A stretch of 64,000 nt of DNA from Cyclina sinensis (GCA_012932295.1 JAAONU010000002.1:33009485-33073484); one strand, 5' to 3'; counted from the first letter of the stretch, positions 23,525 through 35,833 are shown. A program made the numbers and translations. Notes: a model not told the origin generated them from the letters alone.

Positions 23525-24425
23525 ATGTGACCCATTGACTATTTGAACCATGTACTATGTGTACCACTTTTGGTCAATGTGGACCACTGACTATGTGAAC
23601 CATGTACTATGTGTACCACTTTTGGTCAATGTGGACCACTGACTATGTGAACCATTTACTATGTGTACCACTTTTGGTCAATGTGGACCACTGACTATGT
23701 GAACCATGTACTATGTGTACCACTTTTGGTCAATGTGGACCACTGACTATGTAAACCATGTACTATGTGTACCACATACAGAATATATAGGGCAATCAAG
23801 TTAGGTCTAAATGGTGATAACTGAGTTAATATAGCAGTAAACACATTGCATTTAATTCTTTTTGCTGATCAAAGTTGGCTTGGATATATGTCACTCGATT
23901 TCTTTAATTAATTGTTTGCACATAAGTGCCAGACAATAGTTTCAGTAATTTAGAAATATTTTCTTTCCTGTTTAAATAATAAACTATTTAATTTTAAGGG
24001 TAGTTTATGAGAATAATTTTAAATTGGCACCACTCTTATTTTTTAAATATAAAGTAATATAATTCAGATCACTTAAATATAATTGAAATACATCTAAAAT
24101 TATATTTGAAATTAGCTATAACTTTGTTTCCAATTTTACTTTAAAATTGATTTTCATCAACATTTTTGATATTTGATTTTTAAAACAACAAATTTTGAAG
24201 AAAATAAAATTGTCTGTTTTCAGCAATTTCTATTTTCAAACAATGATATCTCAGTTTAATCAAGCTTAAATAATTTTTAAATATAATCGAAATGCATATG
24301 AAATTATACACTTAAGCCTATACCTGTAATAAATCCCTTTATATTCTATATGTGGTAACACTGACCAAGGAAGTGGTTCACATCGACCTTGTTCACATTG
24401 ACTTTGGTACACATTGACCAGATAC
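23525..24425. repeat. GGTCAATGTG/CACATTGACC-flanked AT-rich element
   Basis: The left side has about five 53-bp units (CTATGTGAACCATGTACTAT, GTACCACTTTTGGTCAATGT). The right side (24360-24420) holds the same words in reverse complement (TTCACATCGACC, TACACATTGACC). The interior is very AT-rich. Copy 2 (34396-35180) has only about three left units. Confidence 0.75.
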
Positions 24426-24514
24426 CAAACTCGCGACCACTTGATTTATAACTATGTGGCCCAAGATTTAAATATATAATGTCTGTGTTATTTTCTTACT
24501 GTGCAGTATTCATT

Positions 24515-24665
24515 CATTCACTCACTCACTCGCTCGCTCGCTCACTCACTCACTCACTCACTCACTCACTCACTCACTCACTCACTTCATCACTCACTCG
24601 CTTCATCACTCACTCACTCACTCACTCACCCTCTCACTCCATCACTCACTCACTCATCCATCCAT
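24515..24665. repeat. (ACTC)n microsatellite, copy 1
   Basis: A run of ACTC tetramers with TCAT and GCTC interruptions. It translates to SLTHSLTH in plus frames, which is not a protein. The homologous, differently sized run in copy 2 is at about 35278-35405. Confidence 0.95.
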
Positions 24666-24966
24666 TCATTTATTTATTTTCTTTTACTGACCATGATTTC
24701 TTACAATCTGAACGATGTTTTCTGTTTTTGTTATTATTGTTTGAGTGATATCGCTTTATTAATCCTGTGAATAAAGTTGATTTTTTTCACTTCTCGCCTA
24801 AGATATTTTAGTATTCATTTTGCAAACGTGTGGGTCATGTTTAGAAAAATGTTGATTTTAACTTAATTTTGATTTAAAACTTTCTTTTCTTTCATGCAAA
24901 CATATTAAATTTATTCTATACGATGGAATATGGAGGTTCCATAAAAATAGAAATAAACTTAAATAC

Positions 24967-25024
24967 CTGCAAATACTCCAAAATATCCAAGATAGATTAA
25001 TGTAATTAAACCAAACATTTTCAT
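24967..25024 (-). CDS. Six-Cys gene exon 1: signal peptide (copy 1)
   Basis: The ATG at 25024 opens MKMFGLITLIYLGYFGVFA, a classic signal peptide, then a phase-1 G before donor GTATTT. The phase fits module 1 (16215), giving an Asp at the join. A TATA box lies 56 nt upstream. An identical exon occurs at 35778-35721 in the duplicated copy. Confidence 0.8.
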
Positions 25025-25079
25025 TAATTATGACTTGCTTATGTTGCATCGAAATGGTTAACACTCAAGAAGTTAACAC

Positions 25080-25085
25080 TTTATA
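25080..25085 (-). promoter_or_regulatory. TATA box, copy 1 promoter of the six-Cys gene
   Basis: TATAAA on the minus strand, 56 nt before the start codon. Transcription would begin about 30 nt on, leaving a 5'UTR of roughly 25-30 nt. Confidence 0.5.
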
Positions 25086-25157
25086 AACCAAGATACCGTT
25101 CGGTCACGCATGAATAGACAGAGATTATAAATGAATGCCATATAAACAGCCTAACAT

Positions 25158-25433
25158 AGCCCGCCCGCTTAGCTCAATAGGTAGAGCACTGGATTAGTAA
25201 CCCATCGGTCGTTGGTTCGACCCCAGGGCAAAATTTCTCCGTGACAATTGTTCAAGACATTGTGTCTTATGTTCATTTGTCACTCACCACTGATTCAGAG
25301 TAGATCATGTGGGAACAGTAGTCAGTCACTTGCGGAGAAATTGGCAATTTACTGGTTAGTTATCCACGAAAACCGGTTAGGTGGACTGACACATGTATAA
25401 CACATGTTGAAATTGGCGTTAAACCCCATAAAC
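25158..25433 (+). mobile_element. tRNA-derived SINE, private to copy 1
   Basis: The head resembles tRNA (GCTTAGCTCAATAGGTAGAGC, GGTTCGACCCC) with an anticodon loop reading TTAGTAA, Thr-like. The body starts AAATTTCTCCGTGACAATTG and the tail is TTGGCGTTAAACCCC plus AAACAAA. Target duplications AAACAGCCTAACAT flank it (25144-25157 and 25434-25447). Copy 2 has the empty site near 35895. Related to 44926 and 56177. Confidence 0.9.
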
Positions 25434-25744
25434 AAACAGCCTAACATCAAACTATATTGAAGTTATGTGTAATATACAATGTACATATGAACAAATCAAG
25501 TACAGTTGCATTTTCACCACAAACAAGAATAGAACAAAGGAGCACATGGTAATGTTTGTGGGTAAACCCTATTATTATAACAGTTTAGAGTCATATTGTG
25601 GATCCATGGATTTGTTTTGCTCAAATGAACTTCCTGAAAATTTCCTGACTTGTTTACCTAACCTGCAGCGTGCAAATACGTCTCTACAAATGTTATCTTA
25701 ATTGATTGCGTATTATTTGTATATATAAATATGTAGTTAAATAA

Positions 25745-25890
25745 GATAATAAGATGAACAAATAGAAAGATACAGGATAGAAAGAAAAATAAATAAAAGA
25801 AAGAAAGAAAAATGAATAAAGACAGAAAGAAAGAAATGATGAATGAAAGAGAGAAAGAAAGAAAAAATGAAAGAAAAGACGGTCGAAGAT
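25745..25890. repeat. GAAA-rich simple repeat, copy 1
   Basis: Purine-rich AGAAAGAAAGAAATGA text, with the homologous run at about 39358-39485 in copy 2. The minus-strand Phe/Leu/Ser ORFs are its translation. Confidence 0.9.
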
Positions 25891-25999
25891 ACAGATGAAG
25901 AGCAAAAGTGTTTGAAAACATTTAGCGCTCATGTTTTTCCCATTATTATTCTACATTACTTTTGTTTGTGCTAACTTGAGATAAAAAACGCTTAATTTG

Positions 26000-27038
26000 T
26001 TTCTCAGAATTCTGCACTATTCATCTTCTGCTGTAAATTACCCACACGCAAGATTGTTATCTGGTTTTAAAAAATTCAAGCCAGGAGCAGATTAAGTAAT
26101 AAACTTCTTTTATCTACGTGTAAAGTTAAAGAGGTTCACGAAAAAAAAGGGAAGTCAGTTTTGTGTTGTATTTTATTACATTATCTTGTCTGTCAGTTTA
26201 TATCACAAAAGCCTGTAAAATCTTTAATTATGGTAAGATGTCTGGGTGATACTGGACCGATAAACGAGATAAGATTTGACTTATTCCTCAACAATTGCAG
26301 AGCGTTACGAATCTGTACACAATAAATCAACATATACCGGCTAATGAAAGGCAAAAACATGTGCCCCTTTTCTCTTTCAATACAGTCTTAGAAATTTGTA
26401 GAAAGTATACTGATCAGTTTGCCAAACATTGGGTTTAGTTATTTAAGGGTTTGGAAGATAGTGCAAGATATAAAGTTCATCAAATGCCAGAAACACTCCT
26501 GGTTCTTTTATATACTCAGTATATAGCACCGTTTTATTGGACCTCGGTGAAAAAATGTCATTGAAAGACCATCAGTAATGTTTGTTGGGAATCGAATTTT
26601 TGACCCCCAGAATAAGAAGTTCTGCGCATAACCATTAAATCATTCAGAATCGCCCAATCAACTCTTAAAGCTGAGAGTTTTCATACCATTCTCAAAAGTA
26701 GAGACGAGTTAAGCAAATCTGGACAGAACGGAGTGTAGCTGGGCAGACCATATTTAATATCCAAACATTCAATATCTTTTATTTATTCAACCATACCAAT
26801 AAAACCCCACTAATTTAACTAATTTTTGAAATGCTTGCTACCAAAACTTTGTTTGGTCGTTTTTCTTATAAAGTTCATTGGGAAAAGACCACATGCCATC
26901 ATTAATCAATATTTCAATAGCAGTTTGTTGTCAATTCAGTTAATAAATTATTTTTAAAGTAGAAACATACCTCTTATTTAATTAATCGAATATTCCCCTC
27001 ATGTCGACTGGATTGGTAAATTTCATATGCTAATAAAA
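26000..27038. other. Non-coding part of duplication copy 1
   Basis: No exon is recognised. It includes one copy (about 26450-26640) of a dispersed repeat (GTGCAAGATA, AAACACTCCTGGTTC, AGACCATCAGTAAT) that also occurs at about 40140-40330 and 50620-52930. Confidence 0.6.
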
Positions 27039-28025
27039 CAAGTTGGCTTCCTTTAAAAAGTAAGCCAAAGAGAGATCAGCAGCTGTCGTCACTGAAAGAA
27101 TGAATCTACTTGTTTCCAAGATCATTTTGAATTTTTTAACCGTTCTGTGACTTAAATAATTATAATAACTAGTAACCTAACTATTATTAATAGTAAATAC
27201 ATTATTAGGCAAAATGACCGAAACTGACCATAATTTAGTTATTTCAAATGTTTTTTTATAGTGGCGTATCTATCATTTAAAAAAATGAAACAAATTAAGA
27301 TAACCTCATGTATTTCATACCTTGTAGAATCTTGGGGATCTTCTTATAAGCCCCTAAGGCTTTACTCCCCCCTCTTTTACAACAATGCATGTAGTTGTTG
27401 AAGCCAGAACTCCCATGTTAAGCTGCTGCTGTTTTAGGCTCATTAAGTTTTGTTTTCCCTTTCAAGCTTTTATTACACCTTTCTTAGTCCAAATGTTTTA
27501 CAAAATAATCAGCGATAGTATCTGTTAAGCTGGACTAAATATTAGAAGGGCGTAAATTTGATCCAAAATCGAGAAAATGGACTTGTCAAATGCTCTGAAG
27601 TTCGTAAAAAATATTTACCATTTTTTCATGACCATGACTAAATATTGATTTGTTCAAAAGGCTGATGAGTTTCTCAGAAAAAAAATGCATTTTAGAATTT
27701 GTTGTTTTTACAAAGTAGCATGCATTATAAGAAATGTATCCCTATAATTGTATTTTTTGTGTTTAGTTAAGGGAATACAAAATTATTCTGTACGTTCTGT
27801 TCATAATGGGCCGTTTTATCCATGGGCCGTTTTGACCCGATGTTAAATTTTGGTTTCGTTTAAATAAATTCGTATTTTGATTCGGAGGATGCGCATAACT
27901 ATCTTTGTAGACTTGTTTTCATGATTTTAGACTTAATATGAGATCATTAACTAAAATTTGATACGCAAAAATGGATGCCGCCAGCAATTAAAGCCAACAC
28001 TGTGGAGAGGTCTGATGACCTCTCC
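27039..28025. other. Block of about 1 kb present only in copy 1
   Basis: Copy 2 joins CTAATAAA directly to ATGATGACAGC at 40719-40730, lacking this block. No terminal repeats are seen, so a deletion in copy 2 at short microhomology is likelier than an insertion. No gene is visible in it. Confidence 0.75.
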
Positions 28026-29554
28026 AATGATGACAGCGATATCGAATAAAACTACCCGTAACAATAAATCGAAGACTGAACATTTGCTGGGAAATGCTTG
28101 ACATTTAACAGTCTCGTAGAATAAATAATATTCGTAACACTTCTAATGCCTGAGTAAATGATTCGCGCCGTTTAAAGATTCTTTGATGAGTGTATAGAAA
28201 ACAATCGGGTAACGCGTGTTAAATCCTTGGGATTTCAGTTAATCCAAAGTGTGTTTCGGAAATACGATATAACCATTAGTTGTTCGTCACATCCGTAGTT
28301 ACGACTCTATGATGACAAAAGTAACCAGCGCATAAGCTGAACCAATATTTTTCGGACAACAGTCTATATTTACGGGGAAAAAGTCTACCATTTTAGAAAA
28401 AGTGACAGAGACATTGTTTGAATGATTCCATGGTCAAAATTAAATATTAAAATTGTGCATAAAAAGTTTTGTACTTTTGACGTGACGCTTCATTTTTATG
28501 AATATTGTCGAAGGATTTTGCCACACGAGTTTCTTTTCTTATTCGATAAAAAATACGTTTAAACAGACATAGGAAATGAACAGTTATTGAGCATGTTTGC
28601 AGCATTATCTTTGGAAGTTGCCGTTTCAAGGACTTGGAATATTGTGATCTTTTTCACAGGTAAGATAAAAGGATGATTGTGTTATAATAAAGAAAAGAAC
28701 TAAAAGGAGATATATATAGAACAATTTTAGAAATTTCTCAAAATGGTTGAAGGTACGAGTTCATTTGAACAGTATAACGCTATTTGCCATTTTAGCAAAA
28801 TCCTATGTCACACATGTATAGTCAGAGACACGAAAAGAAGGCACAGTGGTCGAGTGCGGAAAAGAAAAAGAGATATTCAACATCGTATATGGCCTACGAG
28901 TGTTTGAGCACTCATTAAACCCTTGCACTTTAATTGTTTATAAAATTTTCTAGTAAGAAAAAGCGTGTTCAGAAATTTGTCACCATACTAACACACCCTA
29001 GCCCGTGAGCTAAATGTTGTTGTTCTAAAGAAAACTGTCCACTAAAGGTTACAGATAGACATTGATTGTTGATTCCGGATATAAAAACAGCTGTTAACAT
29101 AAAATAAACATATACAATGTTCGTTACTGGACCTTGAGTTGTTACACAAGTAAATATTTTTACTTTCTAATCGGTTAGAAATAATAATTGGTTGTTTAAA
29201 CGTCTGTATTTTAGACGAATTTTGTACCAGGAATCAGTGCTGTTAACTGTTATGCAAAACATTGAAAGGCAGTCATTTTGATCCATTTAAACACTTAAAA
29301 CAAACTTATATTTAATCAAGATTACGCGAATGTTACAAGATGGTTATACACAATAAATATCCGCTGATAAAATCATTCAGAAGTGGCCATACTTATGAAT
29401 CGCGTTTTGGAACGGAACTATTTTCCATAGTTAATTAATAAGTTGATTATTGTTGATTTGCGCATGATTTTGAATAATAAAATAAAACATATCATTTTAG
29501 CTGATCTTTACTGTGTTCTGTATTCAACTATACAGAAAAAGCAGTATACACCGA

Positions 29555-30275
29555 GTCAAATTTTTTAGTATAGATCCCAGGAGGAGAACGCATAGACGGA
29601 TCAATTTTTAAGGAGGAAAACAGGGACTAAAGAAAATCACCTCGCATTTATTTGAAAATGCATATATCAGATAAAGATATGGCCCATGCTGATCTCCTAT
29701 GATTACTTTATTCGATGGTTATCTCACATTCACCAAAGTTTCGTTAACTTCTTAGAACATTCTCCTCTACTGCACTAGAAAATCCCTAAAATTGATGAGA
29801 TCGCTATTTAAGTGTCAATATTCTGACAAGTAAACACAGTTCTGAGCATTTGTTTCGTCCTAAAGGTTCGTTTAAAACATTTTCTTATATGCCAAAAGCT
29901 TCCACTATTTCTGGAACGTGTTTTGGGGAGAAAAATACTATTTATATAATTTTCAATATGAACACATGGGTCAAACTTTCAATAGCTTTATTCCAATTGC
30001 AAACTGAACGCATGGGCAGGAGGCATTTTGGTTTTTGTTTTTTTTTGGGAAAATTGGGACACATTCATTGGTCGTTTAAAGCTCGAGGTAAGGGTCAATA
30101 TCATACATCTACAATTGATAAAACAGCGGTGTGAAATTAGTGTATTCACACAGCTGGTAAAGGAGCGAACTCTTATATGTGTCCATGGCAACACAGTACA
30201 TACTTAGTGAGGTAAGTCACTTTTTTTGCAAGATTTCTTACTATAGTCGCTTAATATTCAAGCTCCAGTTTCATA
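29555..30275. repeat. Block inverted in copy 2 (copy 1 orientation)
   Basis: The sequence from CACCGAGTC through GTATAGATCCCAGGAGGAGAA to CATGGCAACACAGTACATAC is found as reverse complement at about 42280-43132 in copy 2. Flanking sequence is collinear. Confidence 0.85.
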
Positions 30276-31985
30276 CTTTCCGTTCAGATATTTTCCCACG
30301 AATCAATATGACGTTACCGCAATGTGTGACGTCATGCACGTCAAATATCGACGTTATGCGACTTCAGGAAAGAAAGTTGACTCCAATTGTTCGTGAAGCT
30401 CGAGCGTTTAAACAGTTCTTATAATGACGTCAACGAAAGTGACGAATTGCGATCAGCTATAAAATTATGTGCTGGACTCGATAAAACACTAAAACAAGCA
30501 TGAGAAATTATAAAAAAGGGATCAAACGAAATTTCAATCTTTAATTCGTGTTTAAATGGTACGAAAAGCATTTTAGATTCTTCCCCATGCGCCATGCAGC
30601 CCAGATTTGGCTCAATGGACTTTCGGACGTATCCACAGTTAAAATTATGTCTATGTAAAATAAAAGAAAAACATAGAAACACTAATATAAAGATTTTTTT
30701 TCTAAAACCAGAAATCTTAAATTTGCATTTTGGTATTGTTGAAAATCAACGGTTGTTGATTCTGCTCTTCTCCGTACATCATAGTACGGTTTTTACAGTT
30801 ACATTAAATTAAATTTAGGTGTGTGAACTTTGCACTGACATAGAAGATTTAGACTCAAAATTGAATCAGGCTCGCCCGAGATAGGTGCTCAATTAAAATT
30901 TATGAATATCAAGCCAGCTCTTCCTGGTGGATATTGCCAAGTACTAATATTGAAGTTGAAGCTCTGAGATCCTTATTCAATTTTGATAATGTGAATTTCG
31001 AGCAGATGCTTATTTCGATATCTCAGAGCAGGCTCGATATTCGTTCAAGCTTGACGTTCACTTGTTGAATATTAATTTCAGAGCTGGTTTGCTTTGAATT
31101 TCGAGCTTCGATCTTTGTTGATAGTGCTTACTTCGCGGTTTGATATTCCTGTTCTCTGTTTGTCTGATTTTGGCATTTTTCGACGACGGTTTCACATTGC
31201 CGAGAGGAATGTCGTGTTTTCGGCTTATTTTTATATGAAGTATTTAGGTCTTACACCAAACGTGCAAATGTTTTCATTTCAGATTTCAGAAAAATGCAAT
31301 ATATAAAACAGAAAGATAAATAATAGTGGCACGTGTCAATCAATTTACAATTAATCAAGCATGCTGTTCTTATCGAATATATCAAAACGGCATATATTGT
31401 TTTTTTCATCTCTGTTGCTGGCTACAGATAACAACAATTAACGTACAATACTTTTCGTTAATCAATAACTAAACGGAACTTCCATGAACAATTTCTATAC
31501 GTATATGTATATGTATATAATGATTTACTATTTGGGAATATATACATGAGTATATTAGGTATTTGTTCGTACTCTGCCATTCTTTTTCGTAAGACATCGG
31601 AAATAACCCCCGCCCAATCAAATTTCTGGAAAATAGCACCACCGAGTACAAAACTTGTGGTTAGCTCATAGCTTAGGAATAAATCTCTATGTTTATGTAT
31701 ATCACACAGAGAATACTCAGATCTTAGAAAGGTTCATGAAGCAATTTGTTTCGAATGAGATTGACACTGTAGAAGAACATTATTCATTATTAATCTGCAA
31801 TTTTACTGGGAATATGGCTGTTTGAAATTATTGCACTTTCGCTGAAATTAAACGTATATTCGTTTGCACTTAATGACTGATATTAAAACGTTAATGGCGT
31901 TTACTTGTTTGTTCGTAGGCATGTGAAGGATATCTGTAACTAGTCTCAAGTATTGTTTTAATTAACTTATCAAAATATTGAATTG
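30276..31985. other. Remainder of copy 1, no gene seen
   Basis: AT-rich DNA with two CRE-like TGACGTCA words near 30326 and 30425. About 30660-30790 and 31650-31985 align with copy 2 (43255-43380 and 43555-43883). The part between is not shared. No coding exon is supported. Confidence 0.55.
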
Positions 31986-32033
31986 AAATAAGCTGAAACA
32001 CACTGAAAACACAGAAAAATGAACAAATGATAC

Positions 32034-32880
32034 AGCAATTGCAATTATTTTTTATTTATCTGTATTAGAATTGCAAGAATCAATCACCAAAATCATTGCA
32101 TAAAGCATCTGCATCTAAAAATTTGAAAAAAAAAATCAAGTCGAATAATGAATAAGGAACCAGTTCCTCATTCCTTATTCAACTCCGAAAAAGGAACTGA
32201 AGGAGAGACGCAAAGAAATACAGCAATTGCAATTATTTCTAATAAATCTGCATTAGAATTGCAAGAATCAATCATCACAATCATTGCATAAAGCATTTGC
32301 ATCTAAATATTTTGAAAAAATGTTCAAGTCTAATAAGTTCCTAATTTCTTATTCAACTGCCAGTAAGGAACAGAAGAAGATACACAGAGAAAAACAGAAA
32401 TCGCAATTATTTCTACTAAAATCTGCATTGGAATTGCAAGGATCAATCATCAAAATCATTGCATAAAGCACTTGCATCAAAATATTTTGAAAAACTGTTC
32501 AACTCGAATAATGAATAAAGAACAAGTTCCTTATTCCTTATTCAACTCCCAATAAGGAACTGAAGAAGTTACGCAGAGAAGACAACGGTTGCAATCATTT
32601 CTAATAAACCTGCATTAGAATTGCAAGGATCAATCATCAAAATCATCAAATAAAGCATCTGCATCAAAATATTTTGAAAAACTGTTCAACTCGAATAATG
32701 AATAAGGAACCAGTTCCTCATTCCTTATTCAACTCCGAAAAAGGAACTGAAGGAGACAGCAAAGAAATACAGCAATTGCAATTATTTCTTATAAATCTGC
32801 ATAAGAATTGCAAGGACCAATCATGAAAATCATTGCATAAAGAATCTGCATCAAAATATTTTGAAAAACTGTTGAAATTG
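32034..32880. repeat. Satellite of about 186 bp, five units
   Basis: Units start at CAGCAATTGCAATTATTTCT-like words near 32034, 32220, 32395, 32580 and 32770. Each includes TGCATTAGAATTGCAAG, ATCATTGCATAAAGCA and the near-palindrome GAATAAGGAACCAGTTCCTC..CCTTATTC. The array fills most of the gap between the two duplication copies. Confidence 0.88.
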
Positions 32881-32952
32881 TTTTTATTTGAATACCCCAT
32901 GTTGTATCTTATTTAATACCTAGGGTGATATAAAGTTTCTGTTCTGTTCTGT
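32881..32952 (+). repeat. LINE 3' end remnant with TTCTG tail
   Basis: ATACCTAGGGTGATATAAAG followed by TTTCTGTTCTGTTCTGTT resembles the 3' end of the LINE at 39252. It sits exactly at the left boundary of duplication copy 2. Confidence 0.6.
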
Positions 32953-34395
32953 TATTAAATGAATCAGTATTATTTTCACAAACTCCAATAAGCTAATTGA
33001 TTTTCACGAGTTTTTCATGGAGAACGCTTACCTAACTTTCTTGAAAACTTTTCATGACATTTAATTGGTCAATTTAAATCATAAAGAAAACTAAAAAAAA
33101 CTTCATATCTTACCATTTAAATACTTAAGCATATGTTAGAAAAATAATATAAATTTAACGACAACATATTTTCATGGAAGCTAGATGATTTCACAAAACA
33201 TACAGTTAACCAAAAACATTTTGTGCTTATTGATAAGTTAAACGTTGGCATATATATATGCCACCACACCAGTCGACTTTAATTCGAAATAGAGACCGAG
33301 TCATGTTTGTAATAATTGGAATGTAAGCTTAGATTGGCGATATAAATGCCTAACAAACACCACCTGCACCTCAACAACAAATCAAAAAAATATGTTTCTA
33401 TCAAATACCTATATCTAACACTTATTTATAAATGCTGCAATTCATTAGATACATCTATCAGTTAATTGCTACCCACCTCATGGTGGCTTAACTTTTTGAA
33501 GAAATGAGGCCGATGCTTCGGGGCCTGCCTGAAAATTAAGACTGAAAACTATCCTTGAAAAAAAAAAAAAAAAACTCTTATGAAATATTTTTAATTGTTA
33601 TGGGATTTATTGTGAAAACAGGGTATTAAGTAAACTTTGCTTGATCAAACATATTGGGCTAAACCGGAATGTTTTAAGAAGCTCAAAAGCAACTAATAAA
33701 GCTTTTAGACGGGCTTTCAAGTCTGAAAGTGTTAAGCAGAAGTTGGAAATGGCCGAGGCTTGTAGATGCAGACTTTGAAACGACCTCTGAATTCCAATGA
33801 CTTGCTACTTGTGCAAGTATCACAAAGTCTCGCGGCAGATGAAAAAGATCTCGCAATGTACCTTTTGCATTATATCTCAGACATAACCTTCACCATTGAA
33901 GCCTAATGAAAACAAATTACATCTTATAATAGAGCATGCATTTATTTTTCTGCAAAATGATAGCTTGTTTATCAAAAACGGTCCAGAAATGAAAACAAAA
34001 CAGTTTTACGTAAAGAAGAAATGCACCTGTATGATAAAAAAAAGTTTGAAGCTTGTCAGTAATTCTACAGTAGGGTATGATAGGCACTTCTACTCCCTTG
34101 CCTATCAGCTGGCTTTTATGGGAAGGGTACCTGAGTTCATATACAGCTCAGGTCAAGTGGGTTCATCCGGATTGCATATACAAGTTGGCTAACATATAAT
34201 CAGATCTCTACAACTTATTCTAGTATAAAGTTTTTCTTTTGACGCAGAAATGATCATTTTGTAAAACGGTAATGATTTCCAACAAAGACCTTACTAATTA
34301 CTTAGCATTTTGGAGAAATGTTGGTTTGTTGTGTGATAAAAGCAATTTCTATAATCTGTCTTAGGTGAAATTAATGTGAATAAATGCGGAGGATC

Positions 34396-35405
34396 ATGGT
34401 CAATGTGACCCATTGACTATGTGAACCATGTACTATGTGTACCACTTTTGGTCAATGTGGACCACTGACTATGTGAACCATGTACTATGTGTACCACTTT
34501 TGGTCAATGTGGAACACTGACTATGTAAACCATGTACTATGTGTACCACATATAGAATATATAGGGGCAATCAAGTTAGGTCTAAATGGTGATAACTGAG
34601 TTAATATAGCAGTAAACACATTTCATTTAATTCTTTTTGCTGATCAAAGTTGGCTTGGATATATGTCACTCGATTTCTTTAATTAATTGTTAAGTGCCAG
34701 ACAATAGTTTCAGTAATTTAGAAATATTTTCTTTCCTGTTCAAATAATAAACTATTTAATTTTAAGGGTAGTTTTGAGAATAATTTTAAATTGGCACCAC
34801 TCTTATTTATAAATATAAAGTAATATAATTCAGATCATTTAAATATAATTGAAATACATCTAAAATTATATTTGAAATGAGCTACAACTTTGTTTCCAAT
34901 TTTACATTTTTTAATTGATTTTCATCAACATTTTTGATATTTGATTTTTAAAACAACAAACTTTGAAGAAAATAAAATTGTCTGTTTCCAGCAATTTCTA
35001 TTTTCAAACAATTATATCTCAGTTTAATCAAGCTTTAATAATTTTTAAATATAATCGAAATTATGAAATTATACACTTAGTCCTATACCTGTAATAAATC
35101 CCTTTATATGTGGTAACACTGACCAAGGAAGTGGTTCACATCGACCTTGTTCACATTGACTCTTGTACACATTGACCAGATACCAAACTCGCGAACACTT
35201 GATTACATTTAATGTATAACTATGTTGCCCAAGATTTAAATATATAATGTCTGTGTTATTTTCTTACTGCGCAGTATTCATTCATTCATTCATTCATTCA
35301 TTCACTCACTCACTCACTCACTCACTCACTCACTCACTCACTCACTCGCTTCATCACTCACTCACTCACTCACCCTCTCACTCCATCACTCACTCACTCA
35401 TCCAT
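34396..35405. repeat. Copy-2 GGTCAATGTG element and (ACTC)n run
   Basis: Three 53-bp units at 34396-34550, an AT-rich interior, inverted words near 35110-35180, then the (ACTC)n microsatellite 35278-35405. Array lengths differ from copy 1 (23525-24665). Confidence 0.8.
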
Positions 35406-35720
35406 CAATTCATTTATTTATTTACTTTTACTGACCATGATTTCTTACTATCTGAATGATGCTTTCTGTTTTTGTTAGTATTGTTTATGTGATATCGCTT
35501 TAAAAATCTTGTGAATAAAGTTTTTTTTTCAGTTCTCACGTAAGATATTTTAGTATTTATTTTGCAAACGTGTGGTCATGAAATAAAAGCAGGTTTAGAA
35601 AAATGTTGATTTTAACTTAATTTTGATTTAAAACTTTCTTTTCTTTCATGCAAACATATTAAATTTATTCCATACGATAGAATATGGAGGTTCCATAAAA
35701 ATAGAAATAAACTTAAATAC

Positions 35721-35778
35721 CTGCAAATACTCCAAAATATCCAAGATAGATTAATGTAATTAAACCAAACATTTTCAT
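35721..35778 (-). CDS. Duplicate signal-peptide exon (copy 2), alternative exon 1
   Basis: The start ATG at 35778 encodes the same MKMFGLITLIYLGYFGVFA followed by a phase-1 donor GTATTT. The coding bases are identical to 24967-25024 although the surrounding copies have diverged. With the gene on the minus strand, this exon lies upstream of copy 1 and could splice to module 1 at 16215. No second set of downstream exons is present in the window. Confidence 0.6.
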
Positions 35779-35833
35779 TAATTATGACTTGCTTATGTTG
35801 CATCGAAATGGTTAACACTCAAGAAGTTAACAC

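Larger units (their letters stand above)
6706..25085 (-). other. Secreted protein gene with four six-cysteine modules (eight exons)
   Basis: The gene was assembled on the minus strand from matching splice sites and phases. Coding exons in order: 25024-24967, 16215-16035, 13778-13604, 11897-11795, 11520-11369, 10277-10223, 9331-9183, 7181-6858. They sum to 1,197 nt, 399 codons including the stop, giving 398 aa. Layout: signal peptide; module 1; module 2; Ser/Thr/Pro linker; module 3; short linker; module 4; Ser/Asp-rich then coiled-coil-like tail. Modules 1, 2 and 4 share C-x(13-18)-C-x(17-22)-C-x6-CC-x2-C with a Y-x-N-R motif before the third Cys (YDNRRSYC, YKNRRFVC, YNNRDAIC). The protein is expected to be extracellular. 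The module is loosely reminiscent of ShK-type domains but the cysteine spacing differs, so I leave it unassigned. Every intron from the second to the fourth holds tandem arrays or mobile repeats. Confidence 0.85.
22117..31985. repeat. Tandem duplication, copy 1
   Basis: This segment recurs in direct orientation at about 32953-43883. Shared landmarks in order: TTATTAAATG, the GGTCAATGTG array, the (ACTC)n run, a signal-peptide exon, the GAAA-rich run, CTGCAGCGTGCAAATACG, and the block ending GTATTGTTTTAATTA. About ten substitutions were counted in a 150-nt comparison (23168-23318 against 34042-34192). Copy 1 alone holds a SINE and a 1-kb block. Confidence 0.93.

Noticed and set aside
24479..24770. 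ORFs of SLTHSLTHSLTH
   Set aside because: Translation of an (ACTC)n microsatellite. The same applies at 35247-35459.
25158..25235. Functional tRNA-Thr-like gene (also 44926, 56177, 63590)
   Set aside because: Acceptor stems do not pair cleanly, long shared SINE bodies follow, and target duplications mark them as retroposed SINEs.
25658..25932. Minus-strand FLSFFLSFSLSF ORFs (also 39254-39527)
   Set aside because: Low-complexity translation of a GAAA-rich simple repeat.
23067..34192. Similar ORFs at 23067-23318 and 33896-34192 ending YSSGQVGSS..LHIQVG
   Set aside because: They are similar only because the DNA is duplicated. Almost all differences between the copies change the amino acid, so there is no sign of protein-level constraint.
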